A DNA stretch of 64,000 nt from Streptomyces sp. 11x1 (GTDB lineage Bacteria > Actinomycetota > Actinomycetes > Streptomycetales > Streptomycetaceae): contig NZ_CP122458.1 of NCBI RefSeq assembly GCF_032598905.1, positions 496,001-560,000 of the forward strand. The letters run 5' to 3'. Made by a program: the position numbers and the translations under genes. Shown piece by piece: positions 44,952-54,675 of the stretch; position 1 is the first letter of the stretch; the number at the start of each line of letters is the position of its first letter. Under the pieces are notes generated by a model. The model ran no database searches, had not been told where the DNA came from, and saw only the letters and a program-made list of their open reading frames with translations.

Positions 44952-45356
44952 ATGCGCTACGACCGCACCGTGAACCTCGACGTCGACTTCACCACCGCCG
45001 TCGGCCTGGTGCGCGACGCCCTCGCCGAGCAGGGCTTCGGCATCCTCACCGAGATCGACGTCACGGCCACTCTGAAGGCCAAGCTGGACCACGACATGGA
45101 GGACTACGTCATCCTGGGCGCCTGCAATCCCTCTCTCGCCCACCGGGCCCTGGACACCGACCGCTCCATCGGCCTGCTGCTGCCCTGCAACGTCGTGGTC
45201 CGCCGCGACGGCGACCACACCGCCGTACAGGTCCTCGATCCGAACACCATGGTCGCCCTGACCGAACTCGATGCCCTCCGTCCCGTCGCCGAAGAAGCCA
45301 CCCGCCGCCTCGACGCCGCCCTGGCCTTGCTCGGGAAGGGAGACACCGGGAGCTGA
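44952..45356 (+). CDS. DUF302 domain protein
   Basis: A 134-residue DUF302 protein: 'FTTAVGLVRDALAEQGFGILTEIDVTATLKAKL', 'YVILGACNPSLAHRALDTDRSIGLLLPCNVVVRRDGD' and 'VQVLDPNTMV'. The 'GACNP...LLPCNVVV' pair of cysteines is a family hallmark. The biochemical role is unknown, but DUF302 genes are often beside sulfur- or copper-stress genes, and the upstream CstR-type operator links it to sulfide stress here. The 3' end faces a Usp gene 31 bp away. Confidence 0.9.
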   Translation: MRYDRTVNLDVDFTTAVGLVRDALAEQGFGILTEIDVTATLKAKLDHDMEDYVILGACNPSLAHRALDTDRSIGLLLPCNVVVRRDGDHTAVQVLDPNTMVALTELDALRPVAEEATRRLDAALALLGKGDTGS

Positions 45357-45387
45357 CACCGCGAGACCCGCGGACACCGCGCGTGGC

Positions 45388-46284
45388 TCACCCGTGGGGG
45401 ACGACGGCCACCGGGCAGGTCACCCGATGGACGGCGGCGTGGGTGACCGGTCCGATGCGCGGGAATGTCGGCCGGTCCGTCAGGCGGTGGCCCACGACGA
45501 CGAGGCTCGCCGCCGAGGCGGCACGGACCAGCGTGGTCGCGGCCCTGCCCTCGGTCACGGTCTCCAGCACGGTCGTCCCGGGGTACTTGTCCCGCCACGT
45601 CTGCAGCACCGCGGACATGAACCCCTGCCACTCCTGCCCCTGGAGCACCTCGTCCACCAGGCCCACGTCCCCGGGTCCCAGAGAGATCGCGGACGGGGTC
45701 TGCCAGGCGTGCACGACCCGCAGACGGGCGTGGCGCAGTCGAGCCGCCTCGAACGCGAACTCGATCACCTCGTCGCACGGATCGTTGAGGTCGAGGCCCA
45801 GCACCACGTCCCCGTGGCCGGTGAGGGCCGACGCGCCGCCGTCCGCCCCGGGCGGACGCTCGCCTTGTTCCTCGGCCCGTACGAGGACGACGGGGCGGGT
45901 TGCCTTCGCGACCACGCCCAGGGCGACGGAACCGGCCAGGAGGCCCGTGAAACCGCTCAGTCCTCGCGAGCCCAGCACGAGCAGCTCGGCCTGCTCCGCG
46001 GCCCTCAGCAAGGCCGGGGTGGCCGGGCCCTCGACCTGCTCGTCGGTCAGGCGCACCGTGGGGCACCCGGCACGGACCCGATCCTCCGCCTGGCGCAGGA
46101 TCCGTCGACCCAGGTACCGCTGAACGGCGTGCTCGCCCTCGCCCTCCGAGGAGCGGGGTTGCCAGTTCCAGGCGTGTACTAGACGAAGGGCGCGCCCCCG
46201 GAGGGCGGCCTCGCGCGCCGCCCACTCCGCGGCGGCCAGGCTCTGCACCGATCCGTCCACACCGGCGACCACAGGCGGAAGCAT
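45388..46284 (-). CDS. Universal stress protein with two tandem Usp domains
   Basis: A 298-residue tandem Usp protein. Domain 1 has the ATP-binding loop, 'VLGSRGLSGFTGLLAGSV'. Domain 2 is degenerate, 'VVGHRLTDRPTFPRIGPV', close to the loop of the Usp at 4184-5071. ATG 46284 is chosen because Usp similarity begins immediately ('PPVVAGVDGSVQSL') and 'gggaggg' lies 7 bp upstream; the open frame extends nine codons further without a site. A 14-bp direct repeat lies in its leader. Confidence 0.93.
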   Translation of the reverse strand: MLPPVVAGVDGSVQSLAAAEWAAREAALRGRALRLVHAWNWQPRSSEGEGEHAVQRYLGRRILRQAEDRVRAGCPTVRLTDEQVEGPATPALLRAAEQAELLVLGSRGLSGFTGLLAGSVALGVVAKATRPVVLVRAEEQGERPPGADGGASALTGHGDVVLGLDLNDPCDEVIEFAFEAARLRHARLRVVHAWQTPSAISLGPGDVGLVDEVLQGQEWQGFMSAVLQTWRDKYPGTTVLETVTEGRAATTLVRAASAASLVVVGHRLTDRPTFPRIGPVTHAAVHRVTCPVAVVPHG

Positions 46285-46300
46285 GATGTGTCCCTCCCCT

Positions 46301-46331
46301 ATTCGATCCACTCGCCCATTCGATTCACTCG
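46301..46331. repeat. Two 14-bp direct repeats in the Usp leader
   Basis: attcgatccactcg (46301-46314) and attcgattcactcg (46318-46331) differ by one base and are offset by 17 bp, immediately upstream of the Usp start on the minus strand. Possibly a regulator site; otherwise a chance tandem duplication. Confidence 0.6.
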
Positions 46332-46542
46332 TCCCGGTCGGCTCGCGGTCGACTCGTCACCCTCAGCGTCGTGCCGCGTCGGGTTCCGCGGGCATGGGCC
46401 GCCAGGTCTGCGTACGGGGCCGACCGGCCCAAGCCCGCCGGGCCCCGGGCTGGGCCAGACTCCGGGCCGGCCGTCGGCGTCGCCGACCGACCCCCGGTGT
46501 CACTCGGCCGCTCGCCGGTCCGTCGGCCGATCGCCGGTGTCG

Positions 46543-46580
46543 AGGGACGAGCGGCCCCGCTCGGGTACCCGTTCAGCCCC
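46543..46580 (+). promoter_or_regulatory. Tandem pair of putative dormancy-regulon boxes
   Basis: AGGGACGAGCGGCCCC (46543-46558) and GTACCCGTTCAGCCCC (46565-46580) lie with centres 22 bp apart, about 145 bp upstream of the small membrane protein gene. The second matches the motif mainly in its right half, which is identical to that of the copy at 47747. Confidence 0.45.
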
Positions 46581-46723
46581 TGGGAACGGGGCCCCGACCC
46601 GCCGAGGCTGGAAGCGAGGAGCCGACCCGGGACGGGCCCCGCCGCCGGACGACGGCGGGGCCCGTCCGCCCCAGGGTTCCTCTCTGCCCCGGGGACGGCC
46701 CGGGTCCGCAGCAGGAGGAGATC

Positions 46724-46948
46724 ATGATCCCGTTCATTCTGATCGGCGCGGCAGTGCTCGGTGCCTGCCTGGTCTTCGGTTACAGCTCGCTCGTCGTCGG
46801 CTTCGTCCTGATGGCGTTCGGCTTCCTCGGGCTCATCGCCTTCCTGGGCACCCCCGGTGTCGTCCGGCGGCCCGGTGAACGCGAGGTCGTCCTGGAGGAG
46901 CGCCACTACATCGGCGAACACGACGACCATCGCCACTACCGGCAGTGA
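46724..46948 (+). CDS. Small membrane protein with two helices
   Basis: A 74-residue protein: 'FILIGAAVLGACLVFGYSSL' and 'VVGFVLMAFGFLGLIAFLGT' are two membrane helices, followed by a charged cytoplasmic tail ending 'HYIGEHDDHRHYRQ' with several histidines. I recognise no named family. An excellent start site, 'caggaggagatc', and two boxes upstream support a real gene. The DUF4389 gene begins 51 bp downstream, so the two are probably co-transcribed. Confidence 0.75.
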   Translation: MIPFILIGAAVLGACLVFGYSSLVVGFVLMAFGFLGLIAFLGTPGVVRRPGEREVVLEERHYIGEHDDHRHYRQ

Positions 46949-46999
46949 TCAGCGCAGTGCCGGGGGGACCGAGAACAGCTGGGAAAGGACCCAAGAACC

Positions 47000-47668
47000 A
47001 TGACATCGGAAACAGTCCCGCCGAGTGTGCGTCCCCTCCAGCCGGTCCGGCTGACCGCGACCTGTGATCCGCAGCTGTCCCGCTGGCTGTGGCTCGTGAA
47101 GTGGCTGCTCGCGCTGCCCCACTACGTCGTCCTGGCCCTCCTGTGGGTGGCGTTCGTCGTGGTGGGCATCGTGGCGTTCTTCGCGATCCTCTTCACCGGC
47201 CGCTATCCACGCCCCCTGTTCGACTTCAGCACCGGAGTGCTGCGCTGGAGCTGGCGGGTGGCCTTCTACACGTACGGCGCCCTCGGCACCGACCGCTACC
47301 CGCCCTTCACCCTCGCCGAGGTGCCGGACTACCCGGCCCACCTGGACGTGGCGTATCCCGAGCAGTTGTCCCGCGGGCTGGTCCTGGTGAAGTGGTGGCT
47401 GTTGGCCATCCCCCACTACCTGGTGCTGGGCATCATCGGGGGTGGCATCCACGTCACCTGGAGCTCGGGAGGGCTCATCGCGCTCCTGACGTTCTTCGCC
47501 GGGGTCGCCCTGCTGTTCACCGGTGTCTATCCGCGCGGCATCTTCGATCTGGTGATCGGCCTGGACCGGTGGGTGCTGCGGGTCGCCGCCTACACGTCGC
47601 TGCTCACGGACGTCTACCCGCCGTTCCGTCTCGACCAGGGCGGCAGTGAGCCGGGGACGCGCCCATGA
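47000..47668 (+). CDS. DUF4389 membrane protein
   Basis: A 222-residue protein with an internal repeat. 'RWLWLVKWLLALPHYVVLALLW...ILFTGRYPRPLFDFSTGVLRW' is echoed by 'RGLVLVKWWLLAIPHYLVLGII...LLFTGVYPRGIFDLVIGLDRW'. Each half has two membrane helices and ends with 'Y..(L/Y)(L/G)TD.YPPF'. This is the DUF4389 layout, whose function is unknown. The start is an ATG after 'gggaaaggacccaagaacc'. It lies between the small membrane protein and the hydrogenase locus. Confidence 0.88.
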   Translation: MTSETVPPSVRPLQPVRLTATCDPQLSRWLWLVKWLLALPHYVVLALLWVAFVVVGIVAFFAILFTGRYPRPLFDFSTGVLRWSWRVAFYTYGALGTDRYPPFTLAEVPDYPAHLDVAYPEQLSRGLVLVKWWLLAIPHYLVLGIIGGGIHVTWSSGGLIALLTFFAGVALLFTGVYPRGIFDLVIGLDRWVLRVAAYTSLLTDVYPPFRLDQGGSEPGTRP

Positions 47669-47724
47669 CGACCGGGCCGGTCCGTCGCCCCGGCCGTCGG
47701 CCGCATCGGACCGGCGGCCGGGAC

Positions 47725-47762
47725 GGGGGAGAGCGGCCCAGGGCAACGGGCCGTTCAGCCCC
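47725..47762 (+). promoter_or_regulatory. Tandem pair of putative dormancy-regulon boxes
   Basis: GGGGGAGAGCGGCCCA (47725-47740) and CGGGCCGTTCAGCCCC (47747-47762) have centres 22 bp apart. The second ends 36 bp before the hydrogenase protease start codon. Confidence 0.5.
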
Positions 47763-47798
47763 TGCCGAGCGGCCGCGTCCCGACGGACGGTGAGGACC

Positions 47799-48305
47799 AT
47801 GACGAGGGGCAGCCGGATCGCCGTCATCGGCGTCGGGAACGAGTTCCGCCGCGACGACGGCGTGGGCTGGGAGGTGATCGCCCGGCTGCGAAAGCGGGCG
47901 GGTGGCCCGCCTCTGCCGGCGGGCACCGTGCTCGCCACCTGTGACGGTGATCCGGCCAGGCTGATCGGTCTCTGGGAGGACGCTGGGCTCGCCGTGGTGG
48001 TCGACGCGGCCCACACGCATCCCGGGAGCCCCGGGCGCGTCCACCGCCTGGAACTCGACGGCGAACGCCTGGCACGGTCCACAGCGACCAGTTCGCACGG
48101 ACTGGGCCTCGGTGAGGCCGTCGAGCTGGCCCGCGCCCTGGGGCGGCTGCCGGAGCGTCTGGTCGTCTACGCGGTGGAGGGTGCCGACGATTCCCTCGGC
48201 ACCGGCCTCTCCCCCGCCGTCACCGCCGCGGTGGACCCCCTCGTGGACGCGGTCCGGGAGGAGATCGCGCGGTATCGCGCCGCGCCGGTGGGGAGGCTGC
48301 CATGA
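47799..48305 (+). CDS. Hydrogenase maturation protease
   Basis: A 168-residue HycI/HybD-family endopeptidase. It opens with 'IAVIGVGNEFRRDDGVGWEV' (GxGNxxxxDDGxG, where the Glu and Asp contact nickel) and has 'VVVDAAHTHPGSPG' and 'TSSHGLGLGEAVELARAL' (conserved His). It removes the C-terminal tail of the large subunit after nickel insertion. The target tail exists at the end of the large-subunit gene at 52556-53887. The gene is intact, unlike the hyp genes around it, and overlaps the hypF remnant by 4 bp (ATGA). Confidence 0.92.
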   Translation: MTRGSRIAVIGVGNEFRRDDGVGWEVIARLRKRAGGPPLPAGTVLATCDGDPARLIGLWEDAGLAVVVDAAHTHPGSPGRVHRLELDGERLARSTATSSHGLGLGEAVELARALGRLPERLVVYAVEGADDSLGTGLSPAVTAAVDPLVDAVREEIARYRAAPVGRLP

Positions 48306-48929
48306 CCGTACGACCCGACGCGACGGAGGAAGCGGATCGAGAGGGCGGAAACCCCAGGCCCTCCCGCCGCGGCCCCACCGCCCCCGTACCGCCCGCCCGT
48401 GGCGGGGCCGGCCGCACCGTGCGCCGCTTCCACGTGAACGGGATCGTCCAGGGGGTCGGTTTCCGGCCCTTCGTGTACCGCACCGCCTCGACGCTCGGGC
48501 TGAGCGGCTGGGTGGCCGACGTCGACGGACACGTGGAGGGCGACGTCGCCGGAGAGCCCGGCGCCGTCGACGAGTTCGCGGCGCGGCTGAGGATCGACGC
48601 GTCGACACTCGCCCGGGTGGCGCCACGTCCGGCTGACGCCCGGGCGGCTGGACGGGGAGCCGGTCACCCGGTTGGCGGCAGCATTCCATCTGACGCTCGC
48701 GACCGTCACCGCCGTCCTGGTCACCCGCGTCGTGGCCGACGGCTCGCCGCGCACGGTGTGCCTGGGCGGCGGCTGTTTCGCCAACCGGCGGCTGCTCACC
48801 GAGACCCGGCGGCGGCTGCGGGCGCTGGGGGTGCGGGTGGTGGTCGGTGGCGCCGTGCGGGTCGGGGACGGCGGCATCAGCGACGGCCAGGCGGCGGTCG
48901 CCGCCGCCCGGCCGGCCGGAGAGGGGTGA
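48302..48929 (+). pseudogene. hypF: hypF with large internal deletion and frame change
   Basis: The first part encodes the acylphosphatase domain of HypF: 'HVNGIVQGVGFRPFVYRTAS' and 'LGLSGWVADVDGHVEGDV' up to 'STLARV' near 48618. In a different frame, 48620-48929 encodes the very end of HypF: 'RLAAAFHLTLATVTAVL', 'TVCLGGGCFANRRLLTETRR' (normally VxLSGGVFQNRxLxE) and 'GGISDGQAAVAAARPA'. The zinc-finger, YrdC and most of the carbamoyltransferase domains, about 500 residues, are missing. No functional carbamoylphosphate-processing HypF can be made from this locus. Confidence 0.88.
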
Positions 48930-48935
48930 GCGGAG

Positions 48936-49224
48936 ATGTGTCCGGGCGTTCCGGAGCGGATCCTGGAGGTGCACGAGGACGCGGGGCTGCGCATGGGCAC
49001 CGTCGACTTCGGCGGCGGACGGCGCGAGGTGTGTCTCAGCTGTAACGCCCGACGCGGACGTCGGGACGTGTGTGGTCGTGCACGTCGGCTTCGCGATCAC
49101 CGAGGTGGACGAGGCTGAGGCGCACCGGACGCTGGAGGTGCTGCGGGCGATGGCGGGTGCGGTGGAGGCGGAGCTGGGCGCTTCGCCGACCGTGCCGGCT
49201 CCCGGCTCCGCCACGGGGCCGTGA
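48936..49224 (+). pseudogene. hypC: hypC with a frameshift
   Basis: From ATG 48936 one frame reads 'MCPGVPERILEVHEDAG', 'MGTVDFGGGRREVCLSC', the expected start of HypC (Met-Cys-x-G-(I/V)-P). Near 49045 similarity moves to the adjacent frame: 'VTPDADVGTCVVVHVGFAI', 'TEVDEAEAHRTLEVLR', ending at 49224. A shift of one base (or loss of two) breaks the gene. Everything else looks intact, including Cys2, so the break is recent or could be a sequencing error. HypC carries the Fe(CN)2CO group with HypD. Confidence 0.82.
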
Positions 49225-49265
49225 GGCGCCGCGGATCGTCCGCCGCGGCGCCTCAGGGCAGCGAC

Positions 49266-49303
49266 CGGGCCCGACCGGCCCGGTCCTGGGGCCGTACGGC
49301 CCC
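49266..49303 (+). promoter_or_regulatory. Tandem dormancy-type boxes upstream of the hydrogenase structural genes
   Basis: GGGGCCGTACGGCCCC (49288-49303) is a perfect 16-bp palindrome, the best copy in the window. One motif upstream, CGGGCCCGACCGGCCC (49266-49281) is a looser copy, again 22 bp centre to centre. They lie 73 bp upstream of the beta-subunit start codon. Confidence 0.55.
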
Positions 49304-49376
49304 TGCCGTGGACGCCGGGACCGGCCGGACGCTGGAAGTCAGGGGCAGGCAACCGCCTCGACGGAGGAGGAACGCG

Positions 49377-50531
<1,155 letters not shown>

Positions 50532-50534
50532 ACG

Positions 50535-50996
50535 ATGAGCGTCTCCCCCATGCTGCGCCTGACCCACGCGCTGCCTCCCCAGCATCGCGACCGGCTGCTG
50601 CGCGTCGCCCGCGAGGTCGATCTGCCGCCGGGCCTGCGCCTGTTCGAGGAGGGCGCACGCGCCGACCGCTTCTGGGTCGTGCGGAACGGCCGCGTCGCCC
50701 TCGATCTGCACGTACCCGGTCGTCACGCGCCGGTGATCGAGACCCTGGGCACCGGCGACCTGGTGGGCTGGTCCTGGCTGTACGAGCCGTACATCTGGCA
50801 GCTCGGCGCCGAGACCGTCACCCGGGTGGCGGCGCACGAGTTCGACGCCGTCGCCGTGCGCCGGATGTGCGAGGAGGACGCCGAGTTCGGCCGGGCGGTC
50901 GGTCACTGGGTGGGCCGGGTCGTCTCGCAACGGCTCAACGCGGCCCGCGCGCGTCTGGTGGACCTGTACGGCCGCTCACCGGGCGGGGGTGCGTGA
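50535..50996 (+). CDS. Cyclic-nucleotide-binding (Crp-like effector) domain protein without DNA-binding domain
   Basis: A 153-residue protein consisting of one cNMP-binding beta-roll ('GLRLFEEGARADRFWVVRNGRVAL', 'VIETLGTGDLVGWSWLYEPY') and a C-terminal helix. The phosphate-binding cassette 'GWSWLYEPYIWQLGAET' differs from the classical FGExAL..R, so the ligand may not be cAMP. No helix-turn-helix follows. It lies inside the hydrogenase operon (stop overlaps the gamma start, TGATG). A similar lone domain accompanies group 3b hydrogenases of mycobacteria, to my recollection. It probably modulates the enzyme or its assembly. Confidence 0.88.
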   Translation: MSVSPMLRLTHALPPQHRDRLLRVAREVDLPPGLRLFEEGARADRFWVVRNGRVALDLHVPGRHAPVIETLGTGDLVGWSWLYEPYIWQLGAETVTRVAAHEFDAVAVRRMCEEDAEFGRAVGHWVGRVVSQRLNAARARLVDLYGRSPGGGA

Positions 50997-51802
50997 TGAC
51001 CGCCGTGCCCGTCCCGTATCTCGTGGTCGACCGGCGGCGGGAGACCCCGGAGACGGTCACGCTGCGGTGTGAACCGGTCGGCGAGACGCTGGCGGACTTC
51101 GCGCCGGGACAGTTCGCGATGGTGCACTGTTTCGGCCGGGGCGAGATCCCCCTGTCGGCCAGCTCCGTCCAGGGCACGGGCGGCCTCGCGCACACCGTCC
51201 GGGGTGTGGGCGCCGTCTCGGACGCGCTGTGCGCGGCACGGACGGGTGACGTACTGGGCCTGCGCGGGCCGTACGGCACCGGCTGGGAGGTCGGGCGGGC
51301 GCGCGGCCGGGACGTCCTGGTGGTGGCGGGCGGCATCGGCCTGGCTCCGTTGCGCCCGCTGATCCTGAGCGTGCTCGCCGAGCCCGGGGCCTACGGCCGG
51401 CTCAGCGTGCTCGTCGGGGCCCGTACGCCGGGCGACCTGATCGGCCGGGAGGAGGTCCACGGCTGGCCGACGGCGTTCACCGGGGTGACCGTCGACCGGC
51501 CCGACCCCGGCTGGCGGGGAGATGTCGGCGTGGTCACCCAACTCCTGGGCCGGGCACCGTTCGAGCCCGCCGACACCTGGGCCTTCGTCTGCGGCCCCGA
51601 GCCGATGATCCGCGCCACCGCCCGGGACCTCGCTCACCGCGGGGTACCCGCGGAACGGATCCGAGTGTCCTTGGAGCGGAACATGCGGTGCGCGACGGGA
51701 ACGTGCGGCCACTGCCAGCTCGGTCCGCTGCTGGTGTGCCGGGACGGTCCGGTCGTCGGCTGGGACCGCGCCGAACCCCTTCTGTCCGTGAGGGAGTTGT
51801 GA
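50996..51802 (+). CDS. [NiFe] hydrogenase (group 3b-like) gamma subunit, FAD/NAD(P) reductase
   Basis: A 268-residue ferredoxin-NADP reductase-type protein. The FAD site is '[20 protein letters not shown]' (RxYS-like region) and the pyridine-nucleotide fold is '[18 protein letters not shown]'. The C-terminal 2Fe-2S cluster is '[21 protein letters not shown]'-like, with four Cys (CxxGxCxxC...C). It exchanges electrons with NAD(P)H. It starts at ATG 50996, one base into the previous stop. The delta gene begins 1 bp after its stop. Confidence 0.93.
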   Translation: MTAVPVPYLVVDRRRETPETVTLRCEPVGETLADFAPGQFAMVHCFGRGEIPLSASSVQGTGGLAHTVRGVGAVSDALCAARTGDVLGLRGPYGTGWEVGRARGRDVLVVAGGIGLAPLRPLILSVLAEPGAYGRLSVLVGARTPGDLIGREEVHGWPTAFTGVTVDRPDPGWRGDVGVVTQLLGRAPFEPADTWAFVCGPEPMIRATARDLAHRGVPAERIRVSLERNMRCATGTCGHCQLGPLLVCRDGPVVGWDRAEPLLSVREL

Positions 51803-51803
51803 G

Positions 51804-52559
51804 ATGACCGTGCCGAGGCTCGCCGTGTTCAAACTCGCCTCCTGCGACGGCTGCCAGCTGACCCTGCTGGACTGCGAGGACGAACTCCTCGCGCTGGCGG
51901 GGCAGGTGGACGTCGCCCACTTCCTGGAGGCGTCCAGCGCGGTGGGGGACGGACCGTACGACCTGGCTCTCGTCGAGGGTTCGGTCACCACCGCCGAGGA
52001 CGCGGAGCGGGTCCGGGAGATCCGGGCCGCCTCGCGTCGACTGGTCACCATCGGGGCCTGCGCCACCGCCGGGGGCATCCAGGCGCTGCGCAACTACGCG
52101 GACGTCGACGAGTACCGGCGCGTCGTCTACGCGCATCCGGAGTACGTCTCCACCCTGGCCACGTCCACACCGGTGTCGGCCCATGTGGACGTCGACTTCG
52201 AACTGCGCGGCTGTCCGATCGACAAGCGGCAGCTCATCGAGGTGATCACCGCGTTCCTCGCCGGTCGCCGGCCGGACGTGCCCGACCACAGTGTGTGCTT
52301 CGAGTGCAAGCGGCGCGGCACGGTCTGCGTGATCGTCGCCCACGGCACGCCCTGCCTCGGGCCGGTCACCCAGGCCGGCTGCGGGGCCCTGTGCCCGGCG
52401 TACGGGCGGGGCTGCTACGGCTGCTTCGGGCCCGCGGGCACGGTGAACCTGCCCGCACTGATTCCCGTGCTGCGCCGGGACGGCCTCGACGAGGACGCCA
52501 CCGACCGCTTGCTGCACACCTTCAACGCCCTTGCCTTCGAAGAGGAGTTGACAAAGTGA
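51804..52559 (+). CDS. [NiFe] hydrogenase (group 3b-like) delta (small) subunit
   Basis: A 251-residue small subunit. The proximal cluster ligands are in '[15 protein letters not shown]', '[13 protein letters not shown]' and '[12 protein letters not shown]'. Medial and distal clusters are in '[11 protein letters not shown]', '[21 protein letters not shown]' and 'RGCYGCFGP'. There is no twin-arginine signal, so the enzyme is cytoplasmic, as expected for group 3. The subunit relays electrons from the NiFe site to the beta subunit. It overlaps the alpha gene by 4 bp (GTGA). Confidence 0.95.
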   Translation: MTVPRLAVFKLASCDGCQLTLLDCEDELLALAGQVDVAHFLEASSAVGDGPYDLALVEGSVTTAEDAERVREIRAASRRLVTIGACATAGGIQALRNYADVDEYRRVVYAHPEYVSTLATSTPVSAHVDVDFELRGCPIDKRQLIEVITAFLAGRRPDVPDHSVCFECKRRGTVCVIVAHGTPCLGPVTQAGCGALCPAYGRGCYGCFGPAGTVNLPALIPVLRRDGLDEDATDRLLHTFNALAFEEELTK

Positions 52560-53887
52560 CCCATCGCGGTTCCCGAGTCCTGCACGTCGGTTCGCTCGCC
52601 CGGGTGGAGGGCGAGGGCGCGCTGCGGCTGAGCGTCCACGACGGTACGGTGCGCGAGGCCCGGCTCGAAATCTACGAACCGCCCCGCTTCTTCGAGGCGT
52701 TCCTGCGTGGCCGGGCGTACACCGAGCCGCCCGACATCACCGCCCGGGTGTGCGGAATCTGCCCGGTGGCGTACCAGATGAGCGCGTGCGCGGCCGTCGA
52801 GGACGCCTGCGGCGTCACCGTCGACCCGCGAATCCGTGACCTGCGCAGGCTGCTGTACTGCGGCGAGTGGATCGAGAGCCACACCCTGCACGTCTATCTG
52901 CTGCACGCGCCGGACTTCCTGGGCCGGGCGAGCGCGATCGAGCTGGCGCGCACGCACCGCGCGGAGGTCGAGCGGGGGCTGAGGCTGAAGAAGGCGGGCA
53001 ACTCCCTGATGGAGCTGCTGGGCGGACGGGCCGTCCATCCCGTCAACGTGCGGCTCGGGGGCTTCCACCGCACTCCGAGCCGTGCCGAACTGCGGCCGCT
53101 GGCGGAGGAGTTGCGGAGAGCTCTCGACGACGCGCTGGAGACCGTGCGCTGGGTCGCCGGATTCGAGTTTCCCGAGGCCCGGGTCGATGCCGACCTGTTC
53201 GCGCTGGCCTCTGACGACACGTACGCCATCGAGGGCGGCACCCCGACCGTGCTGCGCTCCGACGGTACCCTCCGGTCCTTCCCGGTGCGGGACTTCACCG
53301 ACCACGTCACCGAGACCCAGGTGCCGCACTCCACGGCTCTGCACGCCCGACTGGACGGGCGACGCCATCTCACCGGTGCCCTCGCCAGGTTCGCCGTGAG
53401 CGGGCGCCTGCTGTCACCGCTCGCGAGGGAGGCCGCCCGTGCGGCGGGGCTCGGCGATCCGGCCGAGGGCGTGGTGTGCCGCAACCCCTTCCGGTCGATC
53501 CTGGTGCGGGCCGTGGAGGTCGTGTACGCCGTCGACGAGGCGCTGCGGATCATCGACGCGTACGAGCCGCCGCCACGCCCGTACACCGAGGTGCCGCCGA
53601 CCGCCGGGGTCGGCCACGGAGCCACCGAGGCCCCGCGCGGACTGCTCTACCACCGCTACGCGCTCGACGCGGACGGCATCCTCACCGACGCCCGGCTCGT
53701 ACCGCCGACCGCCCAGAACCAGGGCGCCATCGAGGACGACCTGCTGCGCCTCGCCCAGGCCGCGATCACCGACGGCGACCCGGACGACGCGGAGCTGACG
53801 GTCCTGTGCGAGCGGGCGATCCGCAACCACGACCCGTGCATCTCGTGCTCCACCCACTTCCTCGACCTGACCGTCGTCCGCACCTGA
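52556..53887 (+). CDS. [NiFe] hydrogenase (group 3b-like) alpha (large) subunit
   Basis: A 443-residue catalytic subunit. L1 motif 'RVCGICP' (64-70) and L2 motif 'DPCISC' (426-431) provide the four Cys that bind Ni and Fe. The tail continues '[12 protein letters not shown]', so the maturation protease should cut after His434 and release a 9-residue peptide. Other family strings: '[16 protein letters not shown]', '[21 protein letters not shown]' and '[17 protein letters not shown]'. Group 3b enzymes are cytoplasmic, NADP-linked and reversible; in M. smegmatis the homologue is hypoxia-induced. The GTG start overlaps the delta gene. Confidence 0.95.
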   Translation: MTHRGSRVLHVGSLARVEGEGALRLSVHDGTVREARLEIYEPPRFFEAFLRGRAYTEPPDITARVCGICPVAYQMSACAAVEDACGVTVDPRIRDLRRLLYCGEWIESHTLHVYLLHAPDFLGRASAIELARTHRAEVERGLRLKKAGNSLMELLGGRAVHPVNVRLGGFHRTPSRAELRPLAEELRRALDDALETVRWVAGFEFPEARVDADLFALASDDTYAIEGGTPTVLRSDGTLRSFPVRDFTDHVTETQVPHSTALHARLDGRRHLTGALARFAVSGRLLSPLAREAARAAGLGDPAEGVVCRNPFRSILVRAVEVVYAVDEALRIIDAYEPPPRPYTEVPPTAGVGHGATEAPRGLLYHRYALDADGILTDARLVPPTAQNQGAIEDDLLRLAQAAITDGDPDDAELTVLCERAIRNHDPCISCSTHFLDLTVVRT

Positions 53888-53898
53888 AGGAGACCCCG

Positions 53899-54525
53899 AT
53901 GCCTGACTCGCCGTACACCGTGAGCGATGTGATGACGCACACCGTCGTCGCCGTGGGACGCGACGCGCCCTTCAAGGAGATCGTCCAGCTGTTCGACCAG
54001 TGGAAGGTCAGCGCCCTGCCCGTATTGGAGGGCGAGGGCCGGGTCGTCGGGGTGGTCTCGGAGGCCGACCTGCTGCACAAGGAGGAGTTCCGGGACGCCG
54101 ACGACACCCGGGGCGAGTTCGCGGACCGTCTCAAGGCGGGTGCGGTGACCGCCGGTGAGCTGATGAACGCCCCCGCCGTCTCCGTCCACGCCGACGCCAC
54201 GCTGGCCGAGGCCGCCCGCATCATGGCGCGCCGCAAGGTCAAGCGGCTCCCGGTCGTCGACCGCGTCGGCATGCTCCAGGGCGTGGTCAGCCGCGGGGAC
54301 CTGCTCAAGGTGTTCCTCCGCCCCGACGAGGAGATGGCCGAGGAGATACGCGATTCCGTCCTCCCCTCGCTCCCGTCCACGGAGGCGATCACGGTCACCG
54401 TCACGGAGGGCGTGGTGACGCTGGGCGGTTCGCTGCCCGAACGCGGACTCGTGCCCGTCCTGGCCCGTGCCGTGCGGGCGGTCGAGGGTGTCGTCGACAT
54501 CCGTCTCGACCTCTCGCACCGTTGA
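53899..54525 (+). CDS. CBS-domain pair with C-terminal BON domain
   Basis: A 208-residue protein, close to the one at 34444-35118: 'VSDVMTHTVVAVGRDAPFKEIVQLF', 'VVGVVSEADLLHKEEFRD', 'RRKVKRLPVVDRVGMLQGVVSRGDLL', then BON ('AITVTVTEGVVTLGGSLPE'). The ATG follows 'gaaggagaccccg', 11 bp after the hydrogenase large-subunit stop, so it is the last gene of the hydrogenase operon. This may tie the hydrogenase to adenylate energy charge. CBS ligand binding is inferred from the family. Confidence 0.94.
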   Translation: MPDSPYTVSDVMTHTVVAVGRDAPFKEIVQLFDQWKVSALPVLEGEGRVVGVVSEADLLHKEEFRDADDTRGEFADRLKAGAVTAGELMNAPAVSVHADATLAEAARIMARRKVKRLPVVDRVGMLQGVVSRGDLLKVFLRPDEEMAEEIRDSVLPSLPSTEAITVTVTEGVVTLGGSLPERGLVPVLARAVRAVEGVVDIRLDLSHR

Positions 54526-54563
54526 TCGCCCGGGCCGGGCCCGTCGACTCACCCGAGGTCTCC

Positions 54564-54669
54564 ATGAAGTACCTGGACGAATAACGCGACCCCGGGCTCG
54601 GCCGGCAACTGCTGGACGAGCCCGCGGGCACCGCCACACGGCCGTGGCGGATCATGGAGGTGTGCGGGG
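54564..54669 (+). pseudogene. hypD: hypD 5' remnant with a nonsense codon
   Basis: 'MKYLDE' is followed by TAA (54582-54584) and then, in the same frame, 'RDPGLGRQLLDEPAGTATRPWRIMEVCGG', the exact start of HypD, including the conserved MEVCGG that holds the first catalytic Cys. Similarity stops near 54670, where a hypE fragment begins. More than 300 residues of HypD are gone. Confidence 0.85.
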
Positions 54670-54675
54670 GCCCGG

